A DNA stretch of 64,000 bases from Streptomyces sp. NBC_00376 (GCF_036077095.1 NZ_CP107960.1:1240001-1304000), one strand, 5' to 3'; shown: positions 48,910 to 58,318, counted from the first letter of the stretch. Notes: generated from the letters alone by a model not told the origin. Numbers and translations: made by a program.

Positions 48910-49842
48910 CTACCGCGCCGCGGAGTGCCAGTACCGTGAGAGCGCCTTGCCCTCGTCCGGGGCCAGGGACGCCGGGTCGTACGGGCTCGCGAAGTACGTC
49001 TCGGCACTGTTCAGCACGACGTTGTTCTTGCCCGCCGCCGAAGGCAGGCTGGTCTTCAGGTTGACCGCCCAGTCCAGCAGGCCCGCACCACAGCCGCTTG
49101 CGCCCGGAACCGCATAGCCGAAGTCGCCCTGGTCCGCGCCTTCGAAGACGTAACGCCCCATCTCGCCGGTGTCACTGGGCGTCCCGTCCCCGGCGAACTG
49201 CTGGAGCGAGAGGGAGGGGGCCGTCGTGTTCTGCGGCTTCAGCACGATGGGTTTGGACGTGGTCCCGATGTAGCACTTGTCGCCGAGGAACGGGTTCCGC
49301 AGATGTATGCGGACCGGAATCGACAGGATCGGCTGGCCGGTGCCGAAACTCGCGGCCATATTGAAGTCGCTCGGGGCCCCGGCCGGTTCGATCGTGGCGG
49401 TCACCTTGTTGAGAGTGCTGTTGGTGATCTGGTTGCAGATTCCCGAGACGACGGGGATGCCGCTCGGGCACATGAGACCGAGCAGGCCACCCGGCAGGTC
49501 CGCGGAATCTGCGACGAGCGCGCCCTCCGGGGGAGCGATCAGCGACGTGGTGCCGTCGCTGTGCTGGATCACACCGAGTTGGAGGTCGGTGTTGCCGGTC
49601 ACCACCTGCGTATTGCCGAGTTTGATCGACCCGCCGGCCGAATGCGAGGAGATACAGGTCGCGATGTCCGTCACGCCGTCGGCCGCCAGCATGGCGGGCG
49701 CGTCCACCGGGCACCGGCTGAACGGCCCCCAGTGCCCGTTCAGTTGAGTGGCCGCGGTGGCCGTTCCGGTGGAGAGCACGGCGACGAACGCGGTACAGGC
49801 TGCCAGCAGCCCCGCACGCGCTCCGGTCGAAGCGATTCTCAT
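48910..49842 (-). CDS. secreted protein of unknown function, 310 residues
   Basis: Signal peptide 1-31 (ARAGLLAACTAFVAVLSTGTATAA). The mature part is beta-rich with cysteines in several places (FSRCPVDAPAM, DIATCISSHS, GLMCPSGIPVVSGICNQI, DKCYIGTT, SGCGAGLL). Stretches such as IPVRIHLRNPFLGDKCYIGT and PIVLKPQNTT read like a domain repeated in other Streptomyces secreted hypothetical proteins, but I cannot name a family. Ribosome-binding site GAGGGGATG. Neighbour of two other secreted unknowns and of the mce operon. Confidence 0.78.
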   Translation of the reverse strand: MRIASTGARAGLLAACTAFVAVLSTGTATAATQLNGHWGPFSRCPVDAPAMLAADGVTDIATCISSHSAGGSIKLGNTQVVTGNTDLQLGVIQHSDGTTSLIAPPEGALVADSADLPGGLLGLMCPSGIPVVSGICNQITNSTLNKVTATIEPAGAPSDFNMAASFGTGQPILSIPVRIHLRNPFLGDKCYIGTTSKPIVLKPQNTTAPSLSLQQFAGDGTPSDTGEMGRYVFEGADQGDFGYAVPGASGCGAGLLDWAVNLKTSLPSAAGKNNVVLNSAETYFASPYDPASLAPDEGKALSRYWHSAAR

Positions 49843-50672
49843 GTCATCCCCTCTTGGCTGCCACCCCATTGGGCGGCGTCGTACATGGAGTTGGCCGGTT
49901 TCAACGCAGGCGGCATCGACGCCAGGAGTGACTGCGTGTGTTGCGGACGGGACTTTCTGGGGCTCAGCTGCGCCGGTGGAACGCTGACGGCACCGTCTCG
50001 GAGTTACTTCGCGGGTGGATCCGGAGCCGGAAGGTCGAGCAGTGATTTACCGACGAATTGCATGCCTCAATTGGTCGAGCCGTGATGTTACTTGCGAGAA
50101 ACACGGCGACACAATCCTGCCGGATAAGATCTTTTGCGATACTCGTTTTTTGATCCAGAAATGAGCAGAAGTACGCCTGGAGCTTGTCAACGGATGCGTA
50201 TGCCGAGGGGCGGAGAGCGTGCTCGCCGGCCATGGACACCGTCCTGCGGCAGGAAGCCCGACCGGCGGCGATGCCCGGTCGCAGGGAACCGGGGAGTCCG
50301 GCACGAGGCGGCGCGAGCACACAGTGGACACCGTCGCCGCCACTTCCGCCGACCGCCGATTCCTGCACCCGCCACCCGCTGCCCGCCACCCGCCTGACCC
50401 CCACCCCGAGTTGTGCGGCGTCGGGCTTTGTCGTAGAGCAACAAGCGGCCAAAATACATTGTCCGAAAGTGAGCACTGCCGCCCACCTGCGCCGACGTCC
50501 ACAATGCGGCCGATAATGTGTGTCCCCTGCACTTCGACCTTGCAGAAGTAGTGGGCAGTGCAGCTCACTTGGTCTATCTTCATCGCGGACTTGGTACGCA
50601 CCTGTCGGTCCGTGGGAGCGCTTTCCCCACCGCCTGACCCCCCACCGGGCGCCGGAGAGCAAGGGGACAGTC
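49843..50672. other. long AT-richer intergenic region before the PucR gene
   Basis: About 830 bases between divergent genes. GC falls noticeably (for example around 50080-50190). Several overlapping frames exist on both strands, none with a ribosome-binding site plus plausible protein. The last part carries an imperfect 20-base inverted repeat listed separately. No tRNA-like cloverleaf recognised; a small RNA cannot be excluded. Confidence 0.5.
50467..50570. promoter_or_regulatory. imperfect inverted repeat upstream of PucR gene
   Basis: AAGTGAGCACTGCCGCCCAC at 50467-50486 faces GTGGGCAGTGCAGCTCACTT at 50551-50570. The outer 8 bases (AAGTGAGC/GCTCACTT) are exact and the inner CACTGCC/GGCAGTG match with a small shift. 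It ends about 100 bases before the start, suitable for autoregulation. Confidence 0.4.
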
Positions 50673-51887
50673 ATGCCAGAACTCATTCAGCCGTGGGACA
50701 CGGGGGATCCACTCGGGCCGCTCCCCCAGGAATTCGCCGCCATCATGCGGCCCGAACTGCCGAGCCTGATCAAGGAGATCGGCGTCGAGGTCACCCGGGC
50801 CTATCCGGAGTACGCCCGGCTGCTCAGCGGCCCCAACGGACAGGCCATCCGCGTCGGTGTCGAGCAGAGCCTCTCCTCGTTCGTGGACCTGGTCGCCGAG
50901 CCGTCCGCCTCGACCTCGCTGCGCGACGACATGTGCCGGCGGTTCGGGCGCTTCGAGGCGTACGAGGGGCGCACGATGGAGACGCTCCAGGGCGCCTACC
51001 GGCTCGGGGCCCGGGTCGCGCTGCGCCGGGCGAAGAAGGTCGGCCGCAGCTACAACTTCTCGCCGACCCTCATGCTCAGCTTCGCCGACGCGCTCTTCGC
51101 CTACATCGACGAGCTCGAATCCCTGTCCCGGGAAGGCTTCCTGGAGGTGCAGTCACAGACCGGCGAACAGACCGAGGCCATGCGCCGCCGGCTGCTGCAC
51201 CTGATCCTCGCCGGCCGCCCCGCCCCCCGTACCGCCATCGCCGAGCTCTGCGAACAGACCGGATGGACGCTTCCCGAGGAAGTCACCCTGGTCGCCGTCC
51301 GCTCCCCCGCCACCCTGGACCGGGCCGTGGCAGGCCGCGACGTCCTGGCCGATCTCAGCGCCCCCCAACCTCACTTACTGATCCCCGGAGTCTTTGACGA
51401 AGCCCGAAGACGCATGCTGGACGAGGCGCTCCTCGGCACCCACGCCGCCATCGGCCTGACCGTGCCCACCGCCCTGGCCTCGGACTCGATCCGCTGGGCA
51501 CGGCGCGTGCTCGAACTCGTCGACACGAACATCATCGACGACGCGCCCGTAATCCTCTGCGAGGACCACCTCATCACCCTGTGGCTGCTCTCCGACCCGG
51601 TACTGGTCGACCAGCTCGCCCAGCGCGAACTGGCCCCGATCTCCGGGATCAGCGCCACCCGCCGGGAGCGGCTGGTCGAGACCCTGCGGATCTGGCTGGA
51701 CACCCGTGGCACCGCAGCCCACATGGGCGAGCTGCTGGACGTCCACCCGCAGACCGTCCGCTACCGGATGCGCAATCTGGAGTCCATCTTCGGCGAGCAA
51801 CTGACCGATCCCGAGAGCCGGTTCTCCACCGAGGCCGTGCTGCGGGCACTCCAGTTACGGGCCCGTGGCGAAGAAACAGCGCTCTGA
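50673..51887 (+). CDS. PucR/CdaR-like transcriptional regulator with two TTA codons
   Basis: A 404-residue regulator. The C-terminal 65 residues are the PucR helix-turn-helix (RLVETLRIWLDTRGTAAHMG, HPQTVRYRMRNLESIFGEQL). The N-terminal 200 residues (SLIKEIGVEVTRAYPEYARLLSGPNGQAIRVGVEQSLSSFVDLV) form the RsbT-like helical module common in actinobacterial PucR proteins. Two in-frame TTA leucine codons occur, codon 235 (51375-51377) and codon 395 (51855-51857), so translation should need bldA tRNA. Ribosome-binding site AAGGGGAC. It is divergent from the secreted-protein genes and may regulate them or the mce operon (inference). Confidence 0.88.
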   Translation: MPELIQPWDTGDPLGPLPQEFAAIMRPELPSLIKEIGVEVTRAYPEYARLLSGPNGQAIRVGVEQSLSSFVDLVAEPSASTSLRDDMCRRFGRFEAYEGRTMETLQGAYRLGARVALRRAKKVGRSYNFSPTLMLSFADALFAYIDELESLSREGFLEVQSQTGEQTEAMRRRLLHLILAGRPAPRTAIAELCEQTGWTLPEEVTLVAVRSPATLDRAVAGRDVLADLSAPQPHLLIPGVFDEARRRMLDEALLGTHAAIGLTVPTALASDSIRWARRVLELVDTNIIDDAPVILCEDHLITLWLLSDPVLVDQLAQRELAPISGISATRRERLVETLRIWLDTRGTAAHMGELLDVHPQTVRYRMRNLESIFGEQLTDPESRFSTEAVLRALQLRARGEETAL

Positions 51888-51931
51888 GTCGGTCATCAGC
51901 CGGATCACGGTCCTCACCATGAGTCAACTTA

Positions 51932-51943
51932 CTTACGGGTAAG
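51932..51943. promoter_or_regulatory. short inverted repeat CTTAC-GG-GTAAG
   Basis: Perfect 5-bp arms in the gap after the PucR gene, about 160 bases before the 87-residue protein. It resembles a small operator. Confidence 0.3.
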
Positions 51944-52100
51944 GCGAAATAGACGGTCACTCTCAAACGGTTGCCACACGGAGACGTTCTCAGCAAGAAA
52001 CCCGGAACCGCGTCCCGTACACATGGAGATATCGGCCGCCGCACCCGGCGGCCGAGCCGAGAACCAGCCTCCTGGCCGACCATTGCGAGAGGGACCCCCC

Positions 52101-52364
52101 ATGACCGCCTCACACCTCCTCGTCCCCGTGCCGATCCCGGACCGGGTTGCCGCGCTGATCGGGTCCTGCATCCCGCCGCACATCCTCCAGGCGGAATTCG
52201 ACGCCGACTGCGCCGCGCGCGAGGTGCGCAGGTTCCGCGGTCCGCGGCTCTGTGACGAGGACCGGGCCGACCGCGAGCAGGCACTCTCCGAACTGGCCCG
52301 CGCCAACAAGGTCCTCGCCGCCCACCACCCCCGGCTCGCGGTGCGCCCCGGCAGCTCCTGGTGA
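52101..52364 (+). CDS. hypothetical protein, 87 residues
   Basis: A small soluble protein, MTASHLLVPVPIPDRVAALI at the start, with two cysteines (GSCIPPH, DADCAAREVRRF) and a charged helical C-terminal half (CDEDRADREQALSELARANKVLAAHH). No signal or membrane segment and no family recognised. Ribosome-binding site GAGAGGGA. It follows the PucR gene on the same strand by about 210 bases and is convergent with the P450 gene. Confidence 0.6.
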   Translation: MTASHLLVPVPIPDRVAALIGSCIPPHILQAEFDADCAAREVRRFRGPRLCDEDRADREQALSELARANKVLAAHHPRLAVRPGSSW

Positions 52365-52437
52365 CCCCTTCGCCACATCCGTCTCGCAGCAGGGAGACGG
52401 GGCGGCTCACGGCCCTGATCCCCCGGCTGCCCCGGTC

Positions 52438-53691
52438 TCAGCCGGTGACCGGGGTGAACCGCACCGGCAGCGAGCGCGGGCCCCGGGTGAAGACGCCGTG
52501 CTCGGTGGGGGTGAAGCCGTCCGCCAGCCGCAGGTCGGGCATCGCGTCCAGCAGTTGGTTCACCCCCGTCTCCACCTCCGCCCTGGCCAGCAGCGCGCCG
52601 ACGCAGAAGTGCCTGCCGAGCGCGAACGCCAGGTGGTCGGCGGCCGCCGAGAAGGCGGTGGTGCTGGTCAGGTCGGAGCGGAAGATGTCGAACCGGTCGG
52701 GCTCCCGGTAGCGCGACTCGTCGCGGTTGGCGGAGCCGATCAGGCAGGTGACGGTGGCCCCCGCCGGGACCGTCCCGCCGCTGAGCTCCACCTCCTTCGC
52801 CGTCTGGCGCATGATCATGTGGACCGGCGGGGTGTGGCGCAGGGTCTCGGCGAAGGCCCGGTCGACGAGGCCGCGGTCCTCCCTCACCGCGGCGAGCTGC
52901 TCGGGGTGGGTAAGCAGATTGGCGAAGACGGAGGCGATGGCCTTGTCGGTGGTCTCGCCGCCCGCCGCGAGCAGCAGGCTGCAGAAGGCCTTGATGTCCT
53001 CGTCGCTCATCCGCACCCCGTCGACCTCGGCGGCGCAGAGCGCGGAGAGCAGGTCGTCGCCCGGCTCGTCCCGGCGCCGCCGGATAACCGGGATCATGTA
53101 CTCGGCGAACTCCCTGCGGGTCCGCTCACCGGCCGCGGCCACCTCCGGGTCGCCCGCCAGATTGCCGAGGAAGGCGATGACGGTGGTGTACCAGCCGTGG
53201 AAGCGCTCGTGGTCCGCCCGGTCCAGGCCGAGCATGTCGGCGATGACGAGGACCGGGAAGCGGGTCGCGAAGGCGGAGACGAGATCGGCTTCACCGGTGT
53301 GCCGGAAGGCGTCGATCAGCTCGCGTGCGTTGCGCTCGACGACCGGCAGGAACTTCTCCTGGAGGTCCGTACCCCGGAAGGCGGGGGCGACCAGGGCCCG
53401 GCGGACGGCGTGCTCGCGGCCGCTGAGCTGGAGGATCGTCCGGCCGTGGACGGGTTCGATCTGCCAGTCGTAGTTGTCGGTGGTGAACTCCCCCGCCCGG
53501 TCCTTGAAGACCCGCTCGACGTCCTCGTACCGGGAGACGATGTAACTGTTCGTGGCCTCGTGCCGGATCAGCGGCGCGCTCTCGCGCATGATCCGGTACG
53601 CCCCGTAGGGATCGGCCGCGAAGGCGGGCGAGAGAATGTCGGGCAGCGACAGCGATTGCGATGCGGCCGGCTCGTGCGGGGCAGACGTCAT
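52438..53691 (-). CDS. cytochrome P450
   Basis: A 417-residue bacterial class I P450, a haem monooxygenase fed by ferredoxin. I-helix LLLAAGGETTDKAI (the A/G-G-x-x-T oxygen-binding site is AGGETT), K-helix ExxR in AETLRHTP, and the haem loop FALGRHFCVGALL with axial Cys363. All essential elements are present and length is normal. No ferredoxin or reductase lies next to it. It is divergent from the ATP-grasp-like gene about 80 bases away. Substrate unknown; could modify a small natural product together with the neighbouring genes. Confidence 0.95.
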   Translation of the reverse strand: MTSAPHEPAASQSLSLPDILSPAFAADPYGAYRIMRESAPLIRHEATNSYIVSRYEDVERVFKDRAGEFTTDNYDWQIEPVHGRTILQLSGREHAVRRALVAPAFRGTDLQEKFLPVVERNARELIDAFRHTGEADLVSAFATRFPVLVIADMLGLDRADHERFHGWYTTVIAFLGNLAGDPEVAAAGERTRREFAEYMIPVIRRRRDEPGDDLLSALCAAEVDGVRMSDEDIKAFCSLLLAAGGETTDKAIASVFANLLTHPEQLAAVREDRGLVDRAFAETLRHTPPVHMIMRQTAKEVELSGGTVPAGATVTCLIGSANRDESRYREPDRFDIFRSDLTSTTAFSAAADHLAFALGRHFCVGALLARAEVETGVNQLLDAMPDLRLADGFTPTEHGVFTRGPRSLPVRFTPVTG

Positions 53692-53771
53692 GACGCTCCA
53701 GGGTCGTGAACGGGCAACGCCGTCAAGGTTATTGATCAGCTCTCCACCGACACACCCCCTGGGGGAACGCC

Positions 53772-54599
53772 ATGCCAGCCGGCCCGCGAGCGTCCGTCCT
53801 GTTCGTCACCGACCTCGCCTACCAGGCGCGTGGCCGCCGCTACTGCGACGAGGACATCCAGCTGACCGCGCGGCTGCGGGAGGAGTTCGACGTCGCGCTC
53901 TGTCACCCCCGGGACGCCGCCGCGCTGCTGGACGGCTTCGACACGGTCGTCATACGCAACAGCGGTCCGGTGCTGCACTACCAGGAGGCGTACGACGCGT
54001 TCCGGGCACGGGCGCGGGAGCTGGGCACCCGGGTCTACAACCCGTTGCACGGCCGCGGGGACATGGCGGGCAAGCAGTACCTGGTCGATCTGAGCCGGGC
54101 CGGGCACCCGGTGATCCCCACGGTGGACCGGGCGGCCGACCTGGGTGCGCTGCCCGAGGCACCCGAGTACGTGGTCAAGCCTAAGCTGGGGGCGGACTCG
54201 GCCGGGCTGCGGTTCGTGCGGGAGGCCGCGCTGCCGGCGGGCGAGGACGGCACGATGCTCGTCCAGCCCCGGATCGACTTCCGCTACGAGGTGTCCTTCT
54301 ACTTCATCGACCACGACTTCCAGTACGCGCTGTACGCACCGGACCCGGAGCAGCGGTGGGTGCTGGAGCCGTACGCGCCGGACGCGGCGGACCTGGCGTT
54401 CGCCCGCGGCTTCGTGGAGTGGAACACCCTCGACCACGGCATCCAGCGGGTCGACGCCTGCCGGACCGCGCGGGGCGAGCTGCTGCTCGTCGAGCTGGAG
54501 GACCTCAATCCGTATCTCTCGCTGGACCGGGTGGCGGGGCCCGTACGGGAGGCGTTCGTGACCCGGCTTAAGGCTTCTCTGCGGGATCTGCCGGCCTGA
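53772..54599 (+). CDS. ATP-grasp-like protein
   Basis: A 275-residue cytoplasmic protein resembling glutathione synthetase-type ATP-grasp enzymes. N-terminal alpha/beta region [29 protein letters not shown], then the nucleotide-binding part with [41 protein letters not shown], and the metal-binding end [16 protein letters not shown] (Glu and Asn of the usual E.N motif). These enzymes ligate a carboxylate to an amine or thiol. The substrate cannot be inferred. Located between a divergent P450 and the exporter gene (59-base gap) on the same strand. Confidence 0.75.
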   Translation: MPAGPRASVLFVTDLAYQARGRRYCDEDIQLTARLREEFDVALCHPRDAAALLDGFDTVVIRNSGPVLHYQEAYDAFRARARELGTRVYNPLHGRGDMAGKQYLVDLSRAGHPVIPTVDRAADLGALPEAPEYVVKPKLGADSAGLRFVREAALPAGEDGTMLVQPRIDFRYEVSFYFIDHDFQYALYAPDPEQRWVLEPYAPDAADLAFARGFVEWNTLDHGIQRVDACRTARGELLLVELEDLNPYLSLDRVAGPVREAFVTRLKASLRDLPA

Positions 54600-54657
54600 C
54601 GACCCGTCCGGCCGTCCCCCACATGCGCGAAGCGCGGGCCGGTGTGATGGTGCAAGC

Positions 54658-56733
54658 GTGACCACTGCCAGCGAGACCGCCCCCGTCGCGCAGAGTGCCG
54701 CCGCGCCGCCCGTACTCGATCCGCGCCGCCGGAACATCGTCTTCGCGACGATCGTGCTGGGAATTCTGCTGGCCGCCCTGGACCAGACGATCGTCGGCAC
54801 CGCGCTGCCGACGATCGTCTCGGACCTCGGCGGCGCCGCCCATATGTCCTGGGTGGTGACCGCGTATCTGCTCGCGGAGACGGTGGCCACGGTCCTGGTG
54901 GGCAAGTTCGGCGACCTGTTCGGCCGGAAGATCATTTTCCAGCTGTCGGCGGTCATCTTCATCACCGGCTCGTTCCTCTGCGGCCTCGCGACCAACATGA
55001 CGCTGCTGATCGTCTGGCGCGGGCTGCAGGGCATCGGAGCCGGCGGACTGATGGTCACCTCGATGGCGCTGATCGCCGATGTGATCCCGTTGCGTGAACG
55101 CGGCAAGTACCAGGGAGCGATCGGCGCGGTCTTCGGGGTTTCGACGGTGATCGGGCCGCTGCTCGGCGGACTCTTCACCGACCATCTGAGCTGGCGCTGG
55201 GCGTTCTACGTCAATGTGCCGATCGCGATCGCGGTGGTCATCGCCGCGGCCCGGACGATCCCTTCGGTCAAGGCCGCCGGCCGGCCCGTCATCGACTACC
55301 TGGGCATCGCGATGGTCACGGTCGGCGCGAGCGCGCTGATCCTGGCGACGAGCTGGGGCGGCAACGAGTACGCGTGGGGCTCCCCCGTCATCCTCGGTCT
55401 CTTCGCGGGCGGCCTGGTCGCACTGGCGCTCTTCTGCCTCGTGGAGTTCCGGGCGCAGGAGCCGATGCTGCCGATGCGGCTCTTCCGGAATCCGGTGTTC
55501 ACCGTCTGCTCGATCCTGAGCTTCATCGTGGGCTTCGCGATGCTCGGCGCGATGATCTTCCTGCCGACCTATCTGCAGTACGTGGACGGGGATTCGGCGA
55601 CCCTGTCGGGCGTACGGACACTGCCGATGGTCCTCGGGCTGCTCGTCGCCTCGATCTTCAGCGGCAACGTGGTCTCCAAGACGGGCCGGTACCGGATCTT
55701 CCCCATCGTCGGCTCGCTGATCATGGCGGTGGGGCTGTATCTGCTCTCCCGGATGGGTCCGGGCACCGGGGTGTGGCTGGAGTCGCTGTACATGCTGGTG
55801 CTCGGCGTCGGCATCGGTCTGGCCATGCAGGTACTGACGATCGCCGTGCAGAACACGGTCGACTACGCGGACCTGGGTACGGCGACATCGGGCGTGACGT
55901 TCTTCCGTACGCTCGGCAGCTCTTTCGGCACGGCTGTATTCGGCACGATCTACGCCAACGCCCTGAAGCCCAATCTGACCGACGGCGTCGCCGCGGCGGC
56001 GCGGGCCGGCGGCGACCCCGCGACGCTGGCGAAGGCCGCGCAGAGCCCGGCGGGACTGCACGGGCTGCCCCCCGCGCAGTCCGCGCCACTGGCCCAGGCG
56101 TACGCGGACACGCTGCACACCGTGTTCCTGTGGACGGTGCCGGTCGCGGTGCTCGGGTTCCTCGTCGCTCTCTTCCTGAAGCAGGTGAAGCTGCGGGACA
56201 CGGCCCGGGTCGGCTCCACGGACATGGGCGAGGGCTTCGCGCAGCCGGGCACCGGCGACTCGGCCAAGCTCCTCGAGTTCGCCGTGGCCAAGATCCTGCA
56301 CGGGGTGGGCCCGGACACGGCACGGCGGATCGTCGCGGACTCGGACACCCGGCTGGACATGGCGGGCGCCTGGGCGGTGATGCAGGTCGAGCTGTTCACC
56401 CGCATGGTGGGCCACGCGGGTCTGCGGCTGATCGCGACCCGGCACCGGCTGCCGCCCGAGGTGCTGGTGCCGGTCTTCGACCGGATGATCGAGGAGGGCT
56501 ATCTCACCGGCGACGGCCGTGTGTTCACGCACACCGCCGCCGGGAGCCGGGAGGCCGCCGCGATCACCGACGCGTGGGCGCGGTGGCTCAACGAGCGCCT
56601 GGACGAGCACGGGGCACGCCCGGACGACCGGCAGCTGAGGGCCGCGGTGGACGTGATCGCCAAGCGGCTGCTGGCGGAGGACCTGGCGCAGGAGCTGCAG
56701 CCGGAGAGGGCCCTGGCCGGGACGGCGGCCTGA
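54658..56733 (+). CDS. DHA2-family MFS exporter with C-terminal winged-helix-like extension
   Basis: A 691-residue protein. Residues about 20-510 are a 14-helix EmrB/QacA-type drug:H+ antiporter: [22 protein letters not shown] (motif D1), [10 protein letters not shown] (motif A) and [29 protein letters not shown] (motifs B and C region). The last 165 residues are soluble, with a MarR-like winged-helix look ([74 protein letters not shown]). Such a fused cytoplasmic module could sense cargo. GTG start. Follows the ATP-grasp-like gene. Confidence 0.88.
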   Translation: MTTASETAPVAQSAAAPPVLDPRRRNIVFATIVLGILLAALDQTIVGTALPTIVSDLGGAAHMSWVVTAYLLAETVATVLVGKFGDLFGRKIIFQLSAVIFITGSFLCGLATNMTLLIVWRGLQGIGAGGLMVTSMALIADVIPLRERGKYQGAIGAVFGVSTVIGPLLGGLFTDHLSWRWAFYVNVPIAIAVVIAAARTIPSVKAAGRPVIDYLGIAMVTVGASALILATSWGGNEYAWGSPVILGLFAGGLVALALFCLVEFRAQEPMLPMRLFRNPVFTVCSILSFIVGFAMLGAMIFLPTYLQYVDGDSATLSGVRTLPMVLGLLVASIFSGNVVSKTGRYRIFPIVGSLIMAVGLYLLSRMGPGTGVWLESLYMLVLGVGIGLAMQVLTIAVQNTVDYADLGTATSGVTFFRTLGSSFGTAVFGTIYANALKPNLTDGVAAAARAGGDPATLAKAAQSPAGLHGLPPAQSAPLAQAYADTLHTVFLWTVPVAVLGFLVALFLKQVKLRDTARVGSTDMGEGFAQPGTGDSAKLLEFAVAKILHGVGPDTARRIVADSDTRLDMAGAWAVMQVELFTRMVGHAGLRLIATRHRLPPEVLVPVFDRMIEEGYLTGDGRVFTHTAAGSREAAAITDAWARWLNERLDEHGARPDDRQLRAAVDVIAKRLLAEDLAQELQPERALAGTAA

Positions 56734-56760
56734 ACGGGCCGGGCCGCGGCACCGCGGGTG

Positions 56761-57210
56761 TCAGTCGACGAAGACCGCGGTCGCGTACACCCAGGCACCG
56801 TCGTGCCGGACGAAGCGGCTCTTCTCGTGGAGCGAGTCCGGCCGCCCGTTGTCCGTGTAGTGCGCGCGGAAGGTAACCGTACCCGTGGTGTGGAACGGGC
56901 TGCCGTCGGTCGTCTCCAGCACCTCCAGACGCACCCATCGCATCCCGGGGTCGAAGTCGACGGCGGGCGGCCGGGTGTCGGGGTGCCAGGTGCGCAGCAG
57001 GTATGCCTCGTCCCGGACGACGAAGGCGGCATACCGGGAACGCATCAGCGATTCGCAGGTCGGCGCGGCGGCGGTCCCGGCGTGCAGCCGGCCACAGCAG
57101 TCCGCGTACGTGGCGGGCAGGCCGCACGGGCACGGCGAGTCCGCGGTGACCACGGGGGGCCGTGCTTCGGCAGGGGCGGCTCGTCCCGGTCGTTTCGTGC
57201 GTCGTGACAT
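56761..57210 (-). CDS. YchJ-family SEC-C zinc motif protein
   Basis: A 149-residue protein of the YchJ/UPF0225 family. The N-terminal SEC-C-like zinc site is CPCGLPATYADCCGRLH, followed by the NTF2-like YchJ domain (ESLMRSRYAAFVVRDEAYLLRTWHPDTRP, MRWVRLEVLET, GTVTFRAHY, LHEKSRFVRHDGAWVYATA). Function unknown across bacteria. Preceded by intergenic tandem repeats and convergent with the exporter gene, 27 bases away. Confidence 0.92.
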   Translation of the reverse strand: MSRRTKRPGRAAPAEARPPVVTADSPCPCGLPATYADCCGRLHAGTAAAPTCESLMRSRYAAFVVRDEAYLLRTWHPDTRPPAVDFDPGMRWVRLEVLETTDGSPFHTTGTVTFRAHYTDNGRPDSLHEKSRFVRHDGAWVYATAVFVD

Positions 57211-57220
57211 GTGTCCATTG

Positions 57221-57337
57221 TGACCTGCGGCAGGGCCGGCTCAGAGCGCCGGTCCCCTGTGACCTGCGGCGTGGTCGGCTCAGGAGCCGGGGCCCTGGGA
57301 CCTGCGGCGGGCCCGGCTCAGGGGCCGGGGCCTCCTG
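57221..57337. repeat. three intergenic tandem repeats of 38-40 bp
   Basis: Units start at 57221, 57260 and 57298, each beginning (T/G)GACCTGCGGC followed by GGCTCAG and a GCCGG-CCCTG end. They differ at about a quarter of positions. They lie between the YchJ start and the methyltransferase terminator and are non-coding. Confidence 0.75.
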
Positions 57338-57375
57338 GTCCGGACCTCCTGGTCCGGACCAGGCCGGACCAGGCC
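57334..57375 (-). terminator. compound palindromic terminator after methyltransferase gene
   Basis: CCTGGTCCGGACCAGG (57348-57363) is a perfect 16-bp palindrome; a direct copy of its first 13 bases lies at 57334-57346 and a partial inverted copy (GGCCGGACCAGGCC) follows. Several alternative stems are possible. It begins about 13 bases past the methyltransferase stop. Confidence 0.7.
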
Positions 57376-57387
57376 AGGAGAACGAGG

Positions 57388-58197
57388 TCAGGGCTTGCGG
57401 GCGACGCCCGCGTAGCCCGGGATCGGCTCGTCGCCGGAGACCTCGACCACTTCGCCGAGCTCCGGGTGCCAGTCCGCGGAGAGCGACACCCCCGGCTCGA
57501 CGAGTTCGAGTCCGTCGAAGAACGTGGAGACCTCGGCGTGCGAGCGCAGGCACAGCGTCATCCCCCGGGCCCGGTACATCTCGGACGCCTGCGCCGCGCG
57601 CTCGGGGTCGAAGTCCCCGGTGGTGTGCGAGAGCACCAGGTAGCTGCCGGGGGCGAGCCGCTCGACGAGACGGTCGACGAGTTCGGCCGCGCCGTCCTCG
57701 TCGTCCAGGAAGTGCAGCAGGGCCAGGAGCGACAGGGCGATCGGCTTGTCGAAGTCGAGCACCCTGCCGGCCTCTTCGAGAATGGCTTCCGGCTTGCGGG
57801 CGTCGGCCTGGATGTACTCGGTGGCGCCCTGCGGGGTGGAGCGCAGCAGGGCCGCCGCGTGCGCGAGGACGATCGGGTCGTTGTCGCAGTAGACGATGCG
57901 CGCGTCCGGGGCGGTCCGCTGGGCGATCTGATGGAGGTTCGGCTCGGTCGGTATGCCGGTGCCGATGTCGAGGAACTGACGGATGCCGTTCTCGGTGAGC
58001 CATCGGGTGGCCCGGTGCATGAAGGCTCGGTTCACCCGGGCCATGTCACGCCCCCGTGCGTCCAGGGCGAGCAGCTGCCGGGCCATCTCTTCGTCGACCG
58101 GGTAGTTGTCCTTGCCGCCGAGGAACCAGTCGTACATCCGGGCGGGATGAGGCTTGGTGGTGTCGATCTCGATGGCTCGGGGGTCGTGCCCGGTCAT
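57388..58197 (-). CDS. SAM-dependent methyltransferase, PF04672 family
   Basis: A 269-residue cytoplasmic protein of the S-adenosylmethionine methyltransferase family PF04672, abundant in Streptomyces, with targets unknown. The N-terminal signature KPHPARMYDWFLGGKDNYPVD is diagnostic; the SAM-binding loop is FLDIGTGIPTEPNLH (motif I), with RIVYCDNDPIVLAHA (motif II), YIQADARKPEAIL and IALSLLALLHFLDDED following. The second ATG (codon 5 of the longest frame) is chosen for its GGAGCG site; the difference is four residues. Downstream of the XRE/DUF397 pair on the same strand but separated by a terminator. Confidence 0.9.
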   Translation of the reverse strand: MTGHDPRAIEIDTTKPHPARMYDWFLGGKDNYPVDEEMARQLLALDARGRDMARVNRAFMHRATRWLTENGIRQFLDIGTGIPTEPNLHQIAQRTAPDARIVYCDNDPIVLAHAAALLRSTPQGATEYIQADARKPEAILEEAGRVLDFDKPIALSLLALLHFLDDEDGAAELVDRLVERLAPGSYLVLSHTTGDFDPERAAQASEMYRARGMTLCLRSHAEVSTFFDGLELVEPGVSLSADWHPELGEVVEVSGDEPIPGYAGVARKP

Positions 58198-58281
58198 AGC
58201 GCGCTCCATGGGTCCAGAGGTCGGCGAACAACAAGAGTGTGCGGCCGGGACGGCTCCGGCGCCGGTGATTCGGGCAAGAAA

Positions 58282-58305
58282 GCCGGGCCGGATGCGGGGC
58301 CCGGC
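58282..58305 (-). terminator. terminator of XRE/DUF397 operon
   Basis: GCCGGGCC and GGCCCGGC form perfect 8-bp arms with an 8-base loop. On the minus-strand transcript it is followed by UUUCUU, a classical rho-independent tail. It lies 14 bases past the DUF397 stop. Confidence 0.85.
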
Positions 58306-58318
58306 CGAAGGCCGCGGA

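Noticed and set aside
48587..49117. Plus-strand frame of 176 codons in the AT-richer gap
   Set aside because: No ribosome-binding site or family resemblance, and half of it is antisense to a signal-peptide-bearing gene.
45507..50672. Genomic island or prophage suggested by lower GC
   Set aside because: No integrase, transposase, attachment repeats or tRNA; only the gaps are AT-richer while the genes keep Streptomyces codon use.
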